From CAYUQT01 sp964446835 (GTDB lineage Bacteria; Planctomycetota; Phycisphaerae; UBA1845; JAFGLZ01): DNA of 64,000 nt. How positions within the stretch are numbered: the stretch's first letter is position 1; every line of letters begins with the position of its first letter. The stretch lies in assembly GCA_964446835.1 (NCBI GenBank), contig CAYUQT010000050.1, positions 1 to 64,000 of the forward strand, given 5' to 3'. The position numbers were made by a program, and so were the translations under genes. Shown here one piece after another: positions 9,131 through 19,031 of this stretch. Under the pieces are notes generated by a model that ran no database searches, was not told the DNA's origin, and saw only the letters and a program-made list of their open reading frames with translations.

Positions 9131-9811
9131 TGCCCATTTCGTCCCCCCCACTCGGACGCAGTATGGGTAGATGGCAGGCGAAGTACCGCCGACCGGAAAA
9201 CTCCGTCCTCATCTATTCACGGAGACTTGCGCGTTTCGACTTTCCAGCTTCGGTCGGTTGGGATAGCCGCTCGTCGGAGCTGATTCGAGCGGATCGAATG
9301 AGCATCGTGAGCGTCGTCTTCCTCAGAGGGCTTCTTCGCAACTGCGGGGTCGTTTCGGTGGAGAACGTGCCTCACGCGTCCGTTGTCGAAGTGTGCCCCG
9401 TTTCTGCATGACTCTGGGCAGTGATCAGCCCACGGCTGGCGGTCAGTTGGCATAACGCTGGCCCCGGGGCTTGAAAACCGCTGTTTTCCTTGGCAGAATT
9501 GCATACAAAGACTCGACCTGACGTCTTCCTAAACCGGGGGGCATAGGTTCGAGTTCTATCGAGCGATTTGATTCGCCTGGCCGGTCATCTGCGGTGTTGC
9601 CTCTCTGAGGGGTGATCCGTCCCACCTGTGGTTTCGGTAGGGTGATCTGGGGAGTGGCAGAGGTTTTACGGTGTCCTGAGGGACAGACACGATGGGTGTC
9701 TGGCCCGGGGGGGCATTGCACAATTCTCGATCTGGCTGTAACACCTCCCTGCTGGTGTCACTGTGGCATCGATGAGGAGGGGGTTTGTCCCTCGTTCAGG
9801 AGGCGTTTTCG
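9131..9811. other. gene-poor stretch with a tRNA-like 3' half
   Basis: No coding region is supported. At about 9520-9566 the sequence resembles the 3' half of a tRNA: a loop-like TTCCTAA, then a T arm (ATAGG, TTCGAGT, TCTAT at 9543-9559). No matching 5' half or acceptor partner is present. AGGAGG at 9798-9803 belongs to the next gene. Confidence 0.4.
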
Positions 9812-12148
9812 ATGGTGTACGGATCATTTGCGGTTCTGGCGATGGTTCTGGCCCAGACGGGTGGCGCAGGGGCGGGGGGCGCACGGTCGCACATCAAAGG
9901 CGTGCAGGTGGGCGTGTTTCCGCAGGAGGTCTGTACGGTCTACACCGCCAAGGAAGGCCTGCCCGACAACGCGACACACAGTATTGTTACGGCTGGTGGA
10001 AAGGTCTATGCCGTCACAGCCAAAGGCCTCGCATCGCTTGAAGGCGGGGTTTGGCAACGTGTGCCCAATGTGCCCAGCGGGGCAGCGAGATTTGTGGCTC
10101 GCGTCGAGCGGGCAACATATGCCGTGATCGAGTCGGCACTCTATCGCTTTGGTCCTGGCGAGATTCTCAGAGAATACGACGGCGTGCCGGCGAATGCTAC
10201 TTGTGTGGCCGCCGGGGGAGGGGCGGTGTGGATCGGTACGGCCACCGGGCTGCTGCGAGTATCCGGGGGGACTTCATCGTCCGAAGCGGGCTTCGCAGAA
10301 ATCGCCAAGTCTGGACCTGCGGTTCGGCAGGTGGCGGTGGCCTCGGACGGTCGGGTGGCGGTTGCTGCTCAGGCGGGTCTGTTTCTGCGTCTGCCCGAGG
10401 GTCGATGGGAGCGGCTGCTGCCGTACACAAGTCGATATGGGTGGAGCGTTCAGGACGCTCGCGGCGTGACGTTCGATCGAAAAGGGCGTTTGTGGTTCTG
10501 TTGCCTTCAGGGAGTCGGCTGCCTGGAAGCCGATGCGTGGAAGCTCTGCACGGGTTTGGAGGGGCTGCCCTATAACGACTTCACGACGGCGGCCTCGGGC
10601 GAAGCGGGGGCCGTGTGGTTCGGCACAAAGCTCGGGGCCATTCGCTTCGACGGAGTCAAATGGGGCTATCGGCAGGGACGCCGCTGGCTGCCGGACGATC
10701 AGGTGAATGCGATCGACGTCGACGAGAAGGGCAACGCCTGGTTCGCCACTCCCGGCGGCGTGGGCCTGATCGAGCGTCGTCCGATGACCCTGGCCGAAAA
10801 GGCCCGCCTCTTCGAGGATCGCATCGACAAGCGCCATCGTCGGACACCCTACGGCTTTGTGAACGAATCGGGCTTGAAGGCCCCCGGCGATCTGAGCGAG
10901 GCCAGCCTATGGGACAGCGACAACGACGGCCTGTGGACCGGCATGTACGGTGCCGGGGAATGCTTCGCGTATGGGGCCACGAAGGATCCACTGGCCAAGA
11001 AGCGGGCCACGGCGGCCTTTGAGGCCCTCAAGTTCCTCTGCGATGTCACGCAGGGCGGCGAGAAGAAGGTTCAGCTTGGTTTCCCGGCACGCTCGATCCT
11101 GCCCACCGATGGGCACAATCCCAACGCCGACCACAAACCCGAGAACGACATGGAGAGACGAAAGGGCGATCCGCAGTGGAAAGTGCTCTGGCCTCGCTGG
11201 CCGCGGAGTGCCGACGGCAAGTGGTTCTGGAAGTGCGATACCAGCTCTGACGAACTCGACGGGCACTACTTCCTGAACTCGCTGTATTACGATCTGGTGG
11301 CCGAGACTCCTGAGGAGAAGGCCCGCGCTCGCAAGGTGATCTGCGATACCACCGACCACCTGATGAACAACGATTTTGGCCTGGTCGACTGGGATGGCAA
11401 GCGAACGCGATGGGCGTACTTCGGCCCGAACGACCTGAATCACAATCCCGTCAATTGGGAAGAGCGAGGGATGAACTCGCTTGGTATCCTATCGTTTCTG
11501 ACCATCGCCCACCACGTTTCGGGTGACGCCAAGTACCTTCAAGCCAAGGAAGAACTGATCCGCAAGCACTGCTATGCGATGAACGCGTATGTTTCCACAA
11601 AAGTCCACGACGGCGCCGGCACGGGCAACCAGTCCGACGACGAGATGACCTACATGCGGTTCTACACGATTTTGCAATACGAAACCGATCCGAAGATTCG
11701 CGCGATGATGGAATGGGGACTCTGGCGATATTGGATTCACGTGCGTCGTTCGAAGAGCCCGTTCTTCAACTTTCTTTATGCGGGAACCTACAACCCGAAC
11801 ACCCGCGGGCCCAACCATGAAGATTACACCCCGTTCGGGGCCTGGCTCCAGGAATCTGTGGATATGCTTACCGGCCAGTCGCTCGATACGGTGAACTGGT
11901 CGCTGCGAAACAGCCACCGTCTGGACATCCTGACTCACCACGAGTGGCCGCTCAACGGCGACGGGACGCCCACAAAGGGCTACATGCGTGATGGTGGCGT
12001 GCTGCCCATCGAGAACCGCTACATCCAGCATTGGAGCGAAGACAACTGGCGTCTGGACCAGGGGGGCGACGGGCGAACGGAGTCCGACGGCGCGTATTGG
12101 CTGATGGGCTACTATGCAGGCAAGTACTTTGGGTACATCAAGGACTGA
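9812..12148 (+). CDS. secreted two-domain protein: N-terminal beta-propeller, C-terminal alpha/alpha-barrel-like
   Basis: The product is 778 residues. A signal peptide is followed by a half of about 310 residues with repeats of the two-component-regulator propeller type (for example VWFGTKLGAIRFDG, NAWFATPGGVGLIE), as in ligand-sensing propellers. From about residue 335 a mostly helical domain begins, rich in Trp, Tyr and His, with segments such as LWDSDNDGLWTGMYGAGE and DDEMTYMRFYTILQYE. This composition resembles (alpha/alpha)6 glycoside hydrolases or lyases, but I recognise no family. AGGAGG at 9798-9803, 8 nt before the ATG, fixes the start. It is convergent with the GT87-like gene, 80 bp away. 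A role in polysaccharide handling outside the cell is inferred. Confidence 0.8.
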   Translation: MVYGSFAVLAMVLAQTGGAGAGGARSHIKGVQVGVFPQEVCTVYTAKEGLPDNATHSIVTAGGKVYAVTAKGLASLEGGVWQRVPNVPSGAARFVARVERATYAVIESALYRFGPGEILREYDGVPANATCVAAGGGAVWIGTATGLLRVSGGTSSSEAGFAEIAKSGPAVRQVAVASDGRVAVAAQAGLFLRLPEGRWERLLPYTSRYGWSVQDARGVTFDRKGRLWFCCLQGVGCLEADAWKLCTGLEGLPYNDFTTAASGEAGAVWFGTKLGAIRFDGVKWGYRQGRRWLPDDQVNAIDVDEKGNAWFATPGGVGLIERRPMTLAEKARLFEDRIDKRHRRTPYGFVNESGLKAPGDLSEASLWDSDNDGLWTGMYGAGECFAYGATKDPLAKKRATAAFEALKFLCDVTQGGEKKVQLGFPARSILPTDGHNPNADHKPENDMERRKGDPQWKVLWPRWPRSADGKWFWKCDTSSDELDGHYFLNSLYYDLVAETPEEKARARKVICDTTDHLMNNDFGLVDWDGKRTRWAYFGPNDLNHNPVNWEERGMNSLGILSFLTIAHHVSGDAKYLQAKEELIRKHCYAMNAYVSTKVHDGAGTGNQSDDEMTYMRFYTILQYETDPKIRAMMEWGLWRYWIHVRRSKSPFFNFLYAGTYNPNTRGPNHEDYTPFGAWLQESVDMLTGQSLDTVNWSLRNSHRLDILTHHEWPLNGDGTPTKGYMRDGGVLPIENRYIQHWSEDNWRLDQGGDGRTESDGAYWLMGYYAGKYFGYIKD

Positions 12149-12228
12149 GTAGCAACCGCGCTCAGGGAAGTGTCCGTCGAGAGGCCGGGCGAGTCCTCTG
12201 CCGGCCGTCCGTGTTCTCGGCCGCTCCG

Positions 12229-13638
12229 TCAGGGGGCTTCGTTTGCTGGGGGGCACGCGATTTCCTGTGGGGTGTGACGCCACAGGAAACAGACTGCGGA
12301 AACCAGTACTCCCAGCACCGCTAGGTGAAGGCCGTACCACCGAGCGACGTTCCAGCCCAGACAGAACGTTCCGAACAACCAGAGCGACAGGGCGACGGCC
12401 GGCAGGACGATTCGGTGCGAGCCTTGTCGCACCGCGGCGAGGTTCGAGATCATGCGATCGGACACCAGGGCGATCGCAGGCAACGCCAGTGCCAGGTAGT
12501 AATGTCTCATCATCGGTGTGACGAAGAACATCATCAGCAGCCAGATGGACATGACGACCGGCCAGTCCTCTTGCGTGCCGGATCGTCCGGTACGCCACGT
12601 CGCATAGGACAAAACGCCGAGTGCCAACGCGAGGGTGGCGGCCCAGATGGCTGTGACGGACTCTGCGGACAGCCGTGCCAGGCAGAGCTGCGGCACGTGG
12701 CCGATGGATTCTCGGTATTCGGCCCAGGCCTTTCCCGGCGGGGGGGTGGGAATGAGCAGCAGGACTTCGCCGGGCTTGAGGGCCTTGCGGGTGGCTTCCA
12801 CGACATCGGCAGGCGGATCACCCTCGAGGCCAACCAGCGTCTGTGCGTCGGGCATGCCTCGGAGCCATCGCGTCAGCACGCCTGAATACGAGAAATTGCT
12901 GGTATGCCGGTGGACGCCGACGAGCAGCGGCTCGCGGATCTGTCGGAAATTTGAGTACCAGCCCACACGCCGCCGCCACTCGATGTGTTCCCGAACGGCG
13001 CCATGGGCCCCGAAGAAGAGGATGCTGGGGACGAGGTCGAACAGGACAAAGGCCGCGAGCATCCCCGCCAGCGCCGTCCAACGTCGGCGCAGCAGGAGAT
13101 AACCGGCCAGCAGAAAGGGCATCGCCTTGATCAGACCGGCCAGACCCAGCAAGAGCCCACCGGAGAACGAGCGGCCGTTTCCGACCATCGCCGCGCCGAT
13201 CACACAGAAGGCCAGTACCCACAGGGTTACCTGATTAGCCTGGATCACGTGGGCGATGTTGACCGACACGAGCAGTGCCGGGATGACGAAGAACCCGTGG
13301 CATCGAGAGATCGGCAACCACCATCGGTAGACTACGTAGAGGCTGACGGCACCGAGCAGGGCGTTGGCGCCGACATAGAGGGGTAGTCCTATCGATTTGG
13401 GCAACCAGGCCATGAAAGGCCACAGTAGGAAGAACGCCGTGGGCAGATAGCCGAACATCCGTGTGTGTGGCGGCGTTTCGTGGTGTTGCCAGACGTAGAG
13501 AGATTCATCGTGCAGGGATCCCCAGTTCGGACGGTCTTTGAGGCCCCCACGGACGCCACCGAAGACGCCACCACCGAAGATCATGATGACGGCGAACCAC
13601 AGCAGACGCTGCAACAATCGGGAGCGGCGTTTCTCCAT
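12229..13638 (-). CDS. GT87-like (DUF2029) polytopic membrane glycosyltransferase
   Basis: This is a 469-residue integral membrane protein with about ten hydrophobic helices. It starts with a basic MEKRRSRLLQR segment, then TM1 (WFAVIMIFGGGVFGG). Later helices include SLYVVYRW, LLLGLAGLIKAMPFLLAGYL and VTLWVLAFCVIGAAMVG. The pattern and length fit family 87 glycosyltransferases (DUF2029), which transfer sugars from polyprenyl-phosphate donors on the outer face of the membrane. I choose the ATG at 13638; an upstream TTG at 13656 is in frame but adds nothing recognisable. It lies 31 bp downstream of the PhoPQ-related gene on the same strand, so the two may be co-transcribed. Confidence 0.8.
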   Translation of the reverse strand: MEKRRSRLLQRLLWFAVIMIFGGGVFGGVRGGLKDRPNWGSLHDESLYVWQHHETPPHTRMFGYLPTAFFLLWPFMAWLPKSIGLPLYVGANALLGAVSLYVVYRWWLPISRCHGFFVIPALLVSVNIAHVIQANQVTLWVLAFCVIGAAMVGNGRSFSGGLLLGLAGLIKAMPFLLAGYLLLRRRWTALAGMLAAFVLFDLVPSILFFGAHGAVREHIEWRRRVGWYSNFRQIREPLLVGVHRHTSNFSYSGVLTRWLRGMPDAQTLVGLEGDPPADVVEATRKALKPGEVLLLIPTPPPGKAWAEYRESIGHVPQLCLARLSAESVTAIWAATLALALGVLSYATWRTGRSGTQEDWPVVMSIWLLMMFFVTPMMRHYYLALALPAIALVSDRMISNLAAVRQGSHRIVLPAVALSLWLFGTFCLGWNVARWYGLHLAVLGVLVSAVCFLWRHTPQEIACPPANEAP

Positions 13639-13669
13639 GGACACTCTATGATGCAATCGCCTTGGCGTG

Positions 13670-15370
13670 TCAACCTCGGCGTCGCAGCATCATGACACCC
13701 GCAAGGCCCACCAGGAGGAGGGGCAAGGCGGCCGCGGCTCCGTTGCTGCACTTGAACACGGCGGTAACCTGCCGGTCGGCGTCCATTCGGAGTCTCAGTG
13801 TGGTGTTGGCGTCGATCGTCACGTAATTCGCATCGTCCGGGTGGTTCGCGTCGGCGATTTCCCACTGGCCGAAGTACTTCCCTTGAACAGGTGTGGCCGT
13901 GAGCGTGACAACGGCGTTGGGATCATAGTACTTGGGCAGATTCGGGTCGACAGAGACCGAACCCATGGTTTCGTTGACGACGGAAAGGTTGAGCTTCGCC
14001 GGTTCGGGGATCACTCGGATCTGCGTCGAGAACTTGTAAGGGAAGACGGAACCGGCGCAGTTGAAGTGCAGCTCTGCAAAGAAGGCCGTCCATCCCTTTG
14101 CAGGCTTGGGCACGCGGGCGATGTACACGCCGCCGCCCTGGTCGGTGAGCGTCGTCGAAGTGTAGGCGGCCCCAATCTTCTCCAGGCGGAAGTCCCTGGC
14201 GTTGGGATCGGTGGCCTGCCACATCCGAACCAGTGACGGTGTCGTGACGGTTTGGATACGGATGGAACCGTCGGTCTCAAACGTCCATGAGAACTGGGGC
14301 ATCGGCCAGTTGTTCTGAATGGACTGGTAATACGTGGCGGCGGCGAAGCCGACGTCTTCTTCCATGCCCGTCATGCTGTGGTCGGTGTTCGCTACGTATC
14401 GCAGGTGTTTCGGTTCCGGAAGATCGTTCCAGTAGAACTGCGACGACTCACAGTGGAAGAACTGGTCGCCGCCGGCGTTGATGACGTACTTGGGCATTGT
14501 CAGGCGACTGCGATAGACGTAGGGGTCCACAATGTCCATCAGGGCGGTGAGTTGGGGAGTGCCCATCCAGTTCATGATGCCCATGGCCACGTAGTCGTGG
14601 ACGGCCGGGGCCCAGAAACCATAGGAGTTGTAGTGATGCATCAACGACTGTTCAACATTCAGGACATCGATCACGATGGGGGCTATCGCACAAACCCGGC
14701 TGTCTACGGCCCCTGTCAACCATGTGGTCCAGCCGCGTTTGGAGGCACCGCCGACGATGAACTGGTTGATGGTCGTGTATCCCCCGGCAGAGCTGGCGCA
14801 GAAGGTCTGGATAGTGTCCATCGCCCTCACGACCGCTTTGGTCATGGGCAACTGCAAGGGCCAGTTGGGGTCACCGTTTCGCAGATACTTGTCCCAGCTA
14901 TAGGCGATGATGGCGTCCTCGGTTCGCGACGAACTCTCTCCGGCGAAAGTCAGCGGTTCATTGGGGATCTGCTGAACGTCGACGATGACCGTGCCCAGCG
15001 CCACGGCCGTCGAGGCCATGGTCGAGTCGACGCTGCTCGGAACCGATCCGCTGTTGCTCCCACCGTCGATGATCAGCAGAGCCTTGTCGGTGGTGACGGT
15101 ATTCGGCTTGATGATGATCACCCAATGCTGCCATAGATTCCGGTTGACCTCACTGAGGGAACGCCAGACCTGGGACTTCATGTCAATGACATAGCCTTTG
15201 TATCCCGTGCCCGTGATGGTCTTTCGAAGCTTCCAGGTATAGTTCGGGTCCGGGCGTGCCACATAATCGTCCAGGGGTGTGGCGTTGGCGACGGCTACCC
15301 ATGAGGCAATAATACCCAGTATGACACTCGAGAGTGTATTATGAGTATGTTTGTACGCCGACATGCGCAT
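13670..15370 (-). CDS. PhoPQ-activated pathogenicity-related (PqaA-type) hydrolase with C-terminal sorting module
   Basis: A signal peptide (to about ANAT, residue 31) is followed by the PhoPQ_related alpha/beta-hydrolase domain, about 32-440. Probable catalytic residues are Ser in GGASKRGW, Asp in AGGDQFF and His in NTDHSM. Residues about 470-535 form a small InlB-like beta domain (VTLTATP, QWEIADANHPDDAN, DADRQVTAVF). The protein ends with CSNG, a hydrophobic helix beginning AAAALPLLLVGLAG and an RRR tail, the same ending as the proteins at 26.5 and 56.3 kb. GGAGGAGGT 7 nt upstream of the ATG supports the start. The substrate is unknown; members of this family are mostly uncharacterised secreted hydrolases. 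The protein is probably displayed on or released from the cell surface. Confidence 0.9.
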   Translation of the reverse strand: MRMSAYKHTHNTLSSVILGIIASWVAVANATPLDDYVARPDPNYTWKLRKTITGTGYKGYVIDMKSQVWRSLSEVNRNLWQHWVIIIKPNTVTTDKALLIIDGGSNSGSVPSSVDSTMASTAVALGTVIVDVQQIPNEPLTFAGESSSRTEDAIIAYSWDKYLRNGDPNWPLQLPMTKAVVRAMDTIQTFCASSAGGYTTINQFIVGGASKRGWTTWLTGAVDSRVCAIAPIVIDVLNVEQSLMHHYNSYGFWAPAVHDYVAMGIMNWMGTPQLTALMDIVDPYVYRSRLTMPKYVINAGGDQFFHCESSQFYWNDLPEPKHLRYVANTDHSMTGMEEDVGFAAATYYQSIQNNWPMPQFSWTFETDGSIRIQTVTTPSLVRMWQATDPNARDFRLEKIGAAYTSTTLTDQGGGVYIARVPKPAKGWTAFFAELHFNCAGSVFPYKFSTQIRVIPEPAKLNLSVVNETMGSVSVDPNLPKYYDPNAVVTLTATPVQGKYFGQWEIADANHPDDANYVTIDANTTLRLRMDADRQVTAVFKCSNGAAAALPLLLVGLAGVMMLRRRG

Positions 15371-15674
15371 GTTAGTACCTCCTCCATGCTACTCTTAATG
15401 CTACCAACGTTGGAGCGGGGAGGCTATTGCCAAATAGCTGAATTGCCGGCTGCTTTCCTTACGTACTTCAGACATCATGCATCCTCGTTCACGGGGGACC
15501 CAGGGCTGGGAAACGTGGGATGATGCCGGGGACCAAGCTCAGCAGAGACGGAAGCACCGTTGCCCCACTTGACGGTGTCAACTATCCTCTTGCCCATCGT
15601 TTTGGCTGCATAACGGCCATTGCCGGTGGCAGCGAGAACTGCAAAGCGAGAGAGGTGCATCAGGAGACGGTGGT
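15371..15674. other. divergent intergenic region
   Basis: This separates the minus-strand hydrolase gene from the plus-strand acyltransferase gene and must hold both promoters. I see only the two ribosome-binding sites (GGAGGAGG near 15378-15386 on the minus strand; CAGGAG at 15661-15666 on the plus strand) and no clear hexamer pair or operator. Confidence 0.45.
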
Positions 15675-16793
15675 ATGTCCGATAGCCCCAAGTCCGGTGC
15701 GGGAGTCGCACCGGCACGCATTATGTCGATCGACGCACTGCGCGGGTTTGACATGTTCTGGATCTGCGGTGGTCGACCGGTGGTGTTGGCCCTGATCGGG
15801 TTGTTCTGGAATCCGCTTCCGGGTTGGTTGAACTACCAGCTCTCCCACGTGGAGTGGATGGGTTTCTCGGCGTGGGACATGATCATGCCGCTGTTTCTGT
15901 TCGTCGTGGGGGCGTCGATGCCGTTCTCGTTCGCCCGTCGGGCCGGGCAGCCTGGCGGCACATGGCGACTTTATCTCAAGATACTGCGGCGTGTGCTCAT
16001 CCTCTGGGTGCTCGGCATGGTCGCGCAGGGGCGTCTACTGGAGTTCAACACATCGCGGTTGTTCTTGTTCAGCAACACCCTGCAGGCGATTGCCGTGGGG
16101 TATCTAGTGGCGGCGGTCCTGTTGCTCAACGTGTCGGTGTTGGGCCAGTTCGTGGCGATGGTCGTACTTCTGGTCGCCTACTGGCTGATCATGGTACTGG
16201 TGCCGGTGCCCGGCCACGCGGCTGGGATTCTGGAGCCGAAACTGAACGTGGCGTTGTACGTGGATGAGATTGTCCTCGGCCGCTTTCGTGACGGGACGAC
16301 CTACACGTGGGTTCTGGGCGGTATGGGATTCGCCGGGACGGTGTTACTGGGTGTCATGGCCGGCCACCTGCTGCGATCGTCGCGATCGGGTTGGAGCAAG
16401 GTCTTCCTGCTGACGGTCGCGGGTGTCGCGTGTCTGGGCCTGGGGCGTCTGTGGGGGCACTGGTTTCCGATCATCAAACATGCGTGGACGAGTTCCATGG
16501 TGCTGTGGGCGGGCGGATGGAGCCTGTTGCTGCTGGCGGTGTTCTACATGACGATCGACGTGATCGGCTGGCGGCGTTGGGCATTTCCCTTCGTTGTGAT
16601 CGGTATGAATGCGATTGCCGTTTACATGGGCGTTCGTATCATCCGCTTCGACGACATCGCCAACACGCTGGTCGGAGGGTTGGCCAAGCACACGGCAGTG
16701 TACGCCGACCTTCTGAAATCATCGGTGAGTTTCGCTCTGGTCTGGCTGGTGCTCTACTACATGTACCGCAATCGGACCTTCATCAAGATCTAG
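15675..16793 (+). CDS. DUF5009/NagX-like membrane acyltransferase
   Basis: This is a 372-residue polytopic membrane protein. The N-terminal RIMSIDALRGFDMFWICGG segment is the hallmark of heparan-alpha-glucosaminide N-acetyltransferase-like proteins (DUF5009/NagX), followed by about ten transmembrane helices with short loops. Family members move acetyl groups across the membrane onto sugars. HVEWMGFSAWDMIMPLFLFV carries the conserved His and Asp of this group. CAGGAG sits 8 nt before the ATG. It heads a plus-strand run continuing with a secreted protein of unknown function and a GH5 enzyme, which suggests a link to amino-sugar or glycan use. Confidence 0.88.
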   Translation: MSDSPKSGAGVAPARIMSIDALRGFDMFWICGGRPVVLALIGLFWNPLPGWLNYQLSHVEWMGFSAWDMIMPLFLFVVGASMPFSFARRAGQPGGTWRLYLKILRRVLILWVLGMVAQGRLLEFNTSRLFLFSNTLQAIAVGYLVAAVLLLNVSVLGQFVAMVVLLVAYWLIMVLVPVPGHAAGILEPKLNVALYVDEIVLGRFRDGTTYTWVLGGMGFAGTVLLGVMAGHLLRSSRSGWSKVFLLTVAGVACLGLGRLWGHWFPIIKHAWTSSMVLWAGGWSLLLLAVFYMTIDVIGWRRWAFPFVVIGMNAIAVYMGVRIIRFDDIANTLVGGLAKHTAVYADLLKSSVSFALVWLVLYYMYRNRTFIKI

Positions 16794-16891
16794 GGTGTCC
16801 GGCGTCGAGTCTCGAACCGTCCGGAAGGGGCTTGGACGCGAATCTGTGTGGTGAAGCGTGAATGCGTCGGCGGGGACAGGAGGACACGACC

Positions 16892-18997
16892 GTGTTGACT
16901 CGGAAGCAGGTTGTTGACAGGACTTCGTTCGTCACGGGGCTGCGGGTCGGCTCGCTGGTTCTGCTGATGGCGGGAGAGGCTCTGTGTGAGACGGGTTCAT
17001 CATCGTCGGTCGCTTCCATCGAGATCGCCGGGGTGACGGTTACGCCTCACGTCCGTGCGGAGAGCATGCGGTACATCGCCAAACCGGGGGCGGCGAATGG
17101 GGCGCTTGTCAGGTTGTTCGTTCGCAATCCTGGGGAATCGGGTGACTTTCACAGCAATGAGTTACGGTTCAACAACGACTATCCGCTTCGCTTGGTCATG
17201 GACGGACAATGGGCGTGGCATGACACACCGAACCAGTGGCCGGAGGCAGAGACCGCCATACCCCCCGGCGCAGTAACCGTCTGGACGTTCAACGGTATTC
17301 GCCCCCCATGGAGCCCGGGCAACCCGTGCACGGTTCTCGTCGAGAACTGGAAGACGGATCAGAAATGCTCATTCAAGATCGACATGTCTCCGCCGGTGGT
17401 CTGGCTGTCGGCCGTAACGTTCCTGGGCAGCGACGACAAGGTGCAGCCCGATCGCATGGTCTTCCATATCGACAACGCCTCGAAGCATCCGATGCGGATC
17501 GTCTCGGCGAGGCTGTATCTGCCGAAATCGAACACGGAGCATCGTGTCTACTATCCTCAACCCGTTCTGAGGGACATCAGGACCTTGCCGAGTGACGGGG
17601 TCATCCCGGCGGGTGATAAGGGCATGGCGTGCGTGAACACCGGCGCCTTGCCGCTGACGTACGCCGTTCTGGAGGTGACGCTGGCCGATCCGTCGGGCAA
17701 GCAGCGGTCTGTGTGGGCTCGTCTTCGCATCAAACGGGAGGTCTTCGATATCAGCGGCGGTTGGGTCGGTGGTGCGGCGAAAGACGGCCGCACCGCCCTG
17801 ACGCACGAGCCGTTCCTTAAGATGCTCAAGCGGGTTCGCGTGAACACCGGACACATCGGTCGGATTCCGGGCTACACTGACCAGACGGGCCCGAACGGTC
17901 TGTACACCCGCTATCCGATCAAGTTCTTTGGCGGCATGCGTCCGATCGAAGAATGGGACACCGACGCCCTGCTGCCCAGGATCCACGGGGTCGAGGCGCT
18001 CGGCGAACCGCAGTTTGGGGGCGGCAGGGGACAGCGATTACCTCAGGATGTGTTCAACGCCCTGGAAGCGTATGCTTCCACCCGACTGGCGACGACGGTG
18101 ACGCTGAGCGATGAATCGAACTGGCGCTACTACGCCGGGTTGTCGGACTATCCGCACTATGATGCCTATCGGGTCACGGCGCCGTCGCCCGATATGTGGG
18201 GCCGTTACGAGCGATGGGGCAAAGTCCGGATATCCTGGGGGGCTCCGCTCGAGACCATCGGCGACATGTGCCGATCGTTGCGGGAGATGAGCCGACCGGC
18301 GCCCACGGCCTATTGGTCGCAGGGGCCGAGTTCGGGCTGGGAGGTCTATGGTGGACGCCAGCGCACCGCTCCCACGTCCGATGAGATCCGTCTTCAGGCG
18401 TACCATGCCCTGTCCAGCCGGATCACGTCACTCTATTGGTTCAACCTGAGTCTCAAGGCGTTTGTCCAGTTCCGCGACACGATCGACGAACTGGTTCGCA
18501 CGGGGCGCGAAATTCGGATGCTGGATGGGTTCTACCTGGAGGGTGATGCCTATCGCTACCGCCAGGTTCTGCGGCAGGGCCGGTTGGACTGGGACCTGGC
18601 GAGCATCGTCTCGGTTCAGGGGGCTCTGCTGTTTGCCCTCGATCTGGACTACACGCCCGATCTGCGTGAGAAGGTGTTCAAGTTCGGTCCGTCGCGAGAG
18701 GCGAGATTCGAGTTCGAACTGCCGGCCTATCTTCGCAAACCGGCCGAGGTCTTCCGCGTGGATGCCGACGGCGTGCACGGGGTCACCTGGCGTCCGACCG
18801 GCAAGGGCGTCGAAGTCAGCGACAGGGCGAGTAAGGTGGCGATCTATGTTGCGACACATGACCGATCATTGAAGGATCGGATGGCTAGGAAGCATCAGGA
18901 ACTCGTGGCCGAGGAGGCGGCATTGAATTTCGATCCGGTCCGCAACGACGCGGACTTTGCGCAACTGTCGTCGCTGGTGAGTCCCAAGACGGATTGA
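16892..18997 (+). CDS. secreted protein of unknown function, possibly glycoside-hydrolase-like
   Basis: The product is about 701 residues from a GTG start at 16892, chosen because AGGAGG (16878-16883) lies 8 nt upstream; an earlier in-frame ATG at 16862 overlaps that site. A hydrophobic signal segment (GSLVLLMAGEAL) is followed by beta-rich sequence to about 300. A central part has a TIM-barrel look: SDESNWRYYAGLSDYPHYD, ISWGAPLETIGDMCRSL and PTAYWSQGP. The C-terminal 120 residues (ALDLDYTP onward) are beta-sandwich-like. This layout is common among unclassified glycoside hydrolases, but I recognise no family or catalytic pair. It lies between the acyltransferase gene and the GH5 gene, 34 bp before the latter, in a probable operon. 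Confidence 0.8.
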   Translation: MLTRKQVVDRTSFVTGLRVGSLVLLMAGEALCETGSSSSVASIEIAGVTVTPHVRAESMRYIAKPGAANGALVRLFVRNPGESGDFHSNELRFNNDYPLRLVMDGQWAWHDTPNQWPEAETAIPPGAVTVWTFNGIRPPWSPGNPCTVLVENWKTDQKCSFKIDMSPPVVWLSAVTFLGSDDKVQPDRMVFHIDNASKHPMRIVSARLYLPKSNTEHRVYYPQPVLRDIRTLPSDGVIPAGDKGMACVNTGALPLTYAVLEVTLADPSGKQRSVWARLRIKREVFDISGGWVGGAAKDGRTALTHEPFLKMLKRVRVNTGHIGRIPGYTDQTGPNGLYTRYPIKFFGGMRPIEEWDTDALLPRIHGVEALGEPQFGGGRGQRLPQDVFNALEAYASTRLATTVTLSDESNWRYYAGLSDYPHYDAYRVTAPSPDMWGRYERWGKVRISWGAPLETIGDMCRSLREMSRPAPTAYWSQGPSSGWEVYGGRQRTAPTSDEIRLQAYHALSSRITSLYWFNLSLKAFVQFRDTIDELVRTGREIRMLDGFYLEGDAYRYRQVLRQGRLDWDLASIVSVQGALLFALDLDYTPDLREKVFKFGPSREARFEFELPAYLRKPAEVFRVDADGVHGVTWRPTGKGVEVSDRASKVAIYVATHDRSLKDRMARKHQELVAEEAALNFDPVRNDADFAQLSSLVSPKTD

Positions 18998-19031
18998 TGA
19001 CAGCCGTGGAACACGGACAGGGAGGTGCCTC

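Noticed and set aside
12031..13386. Plus-strand open frames opposite the GT87-like gene
   Set aside because: Antisense to a membrane protein with regular helices; no support.
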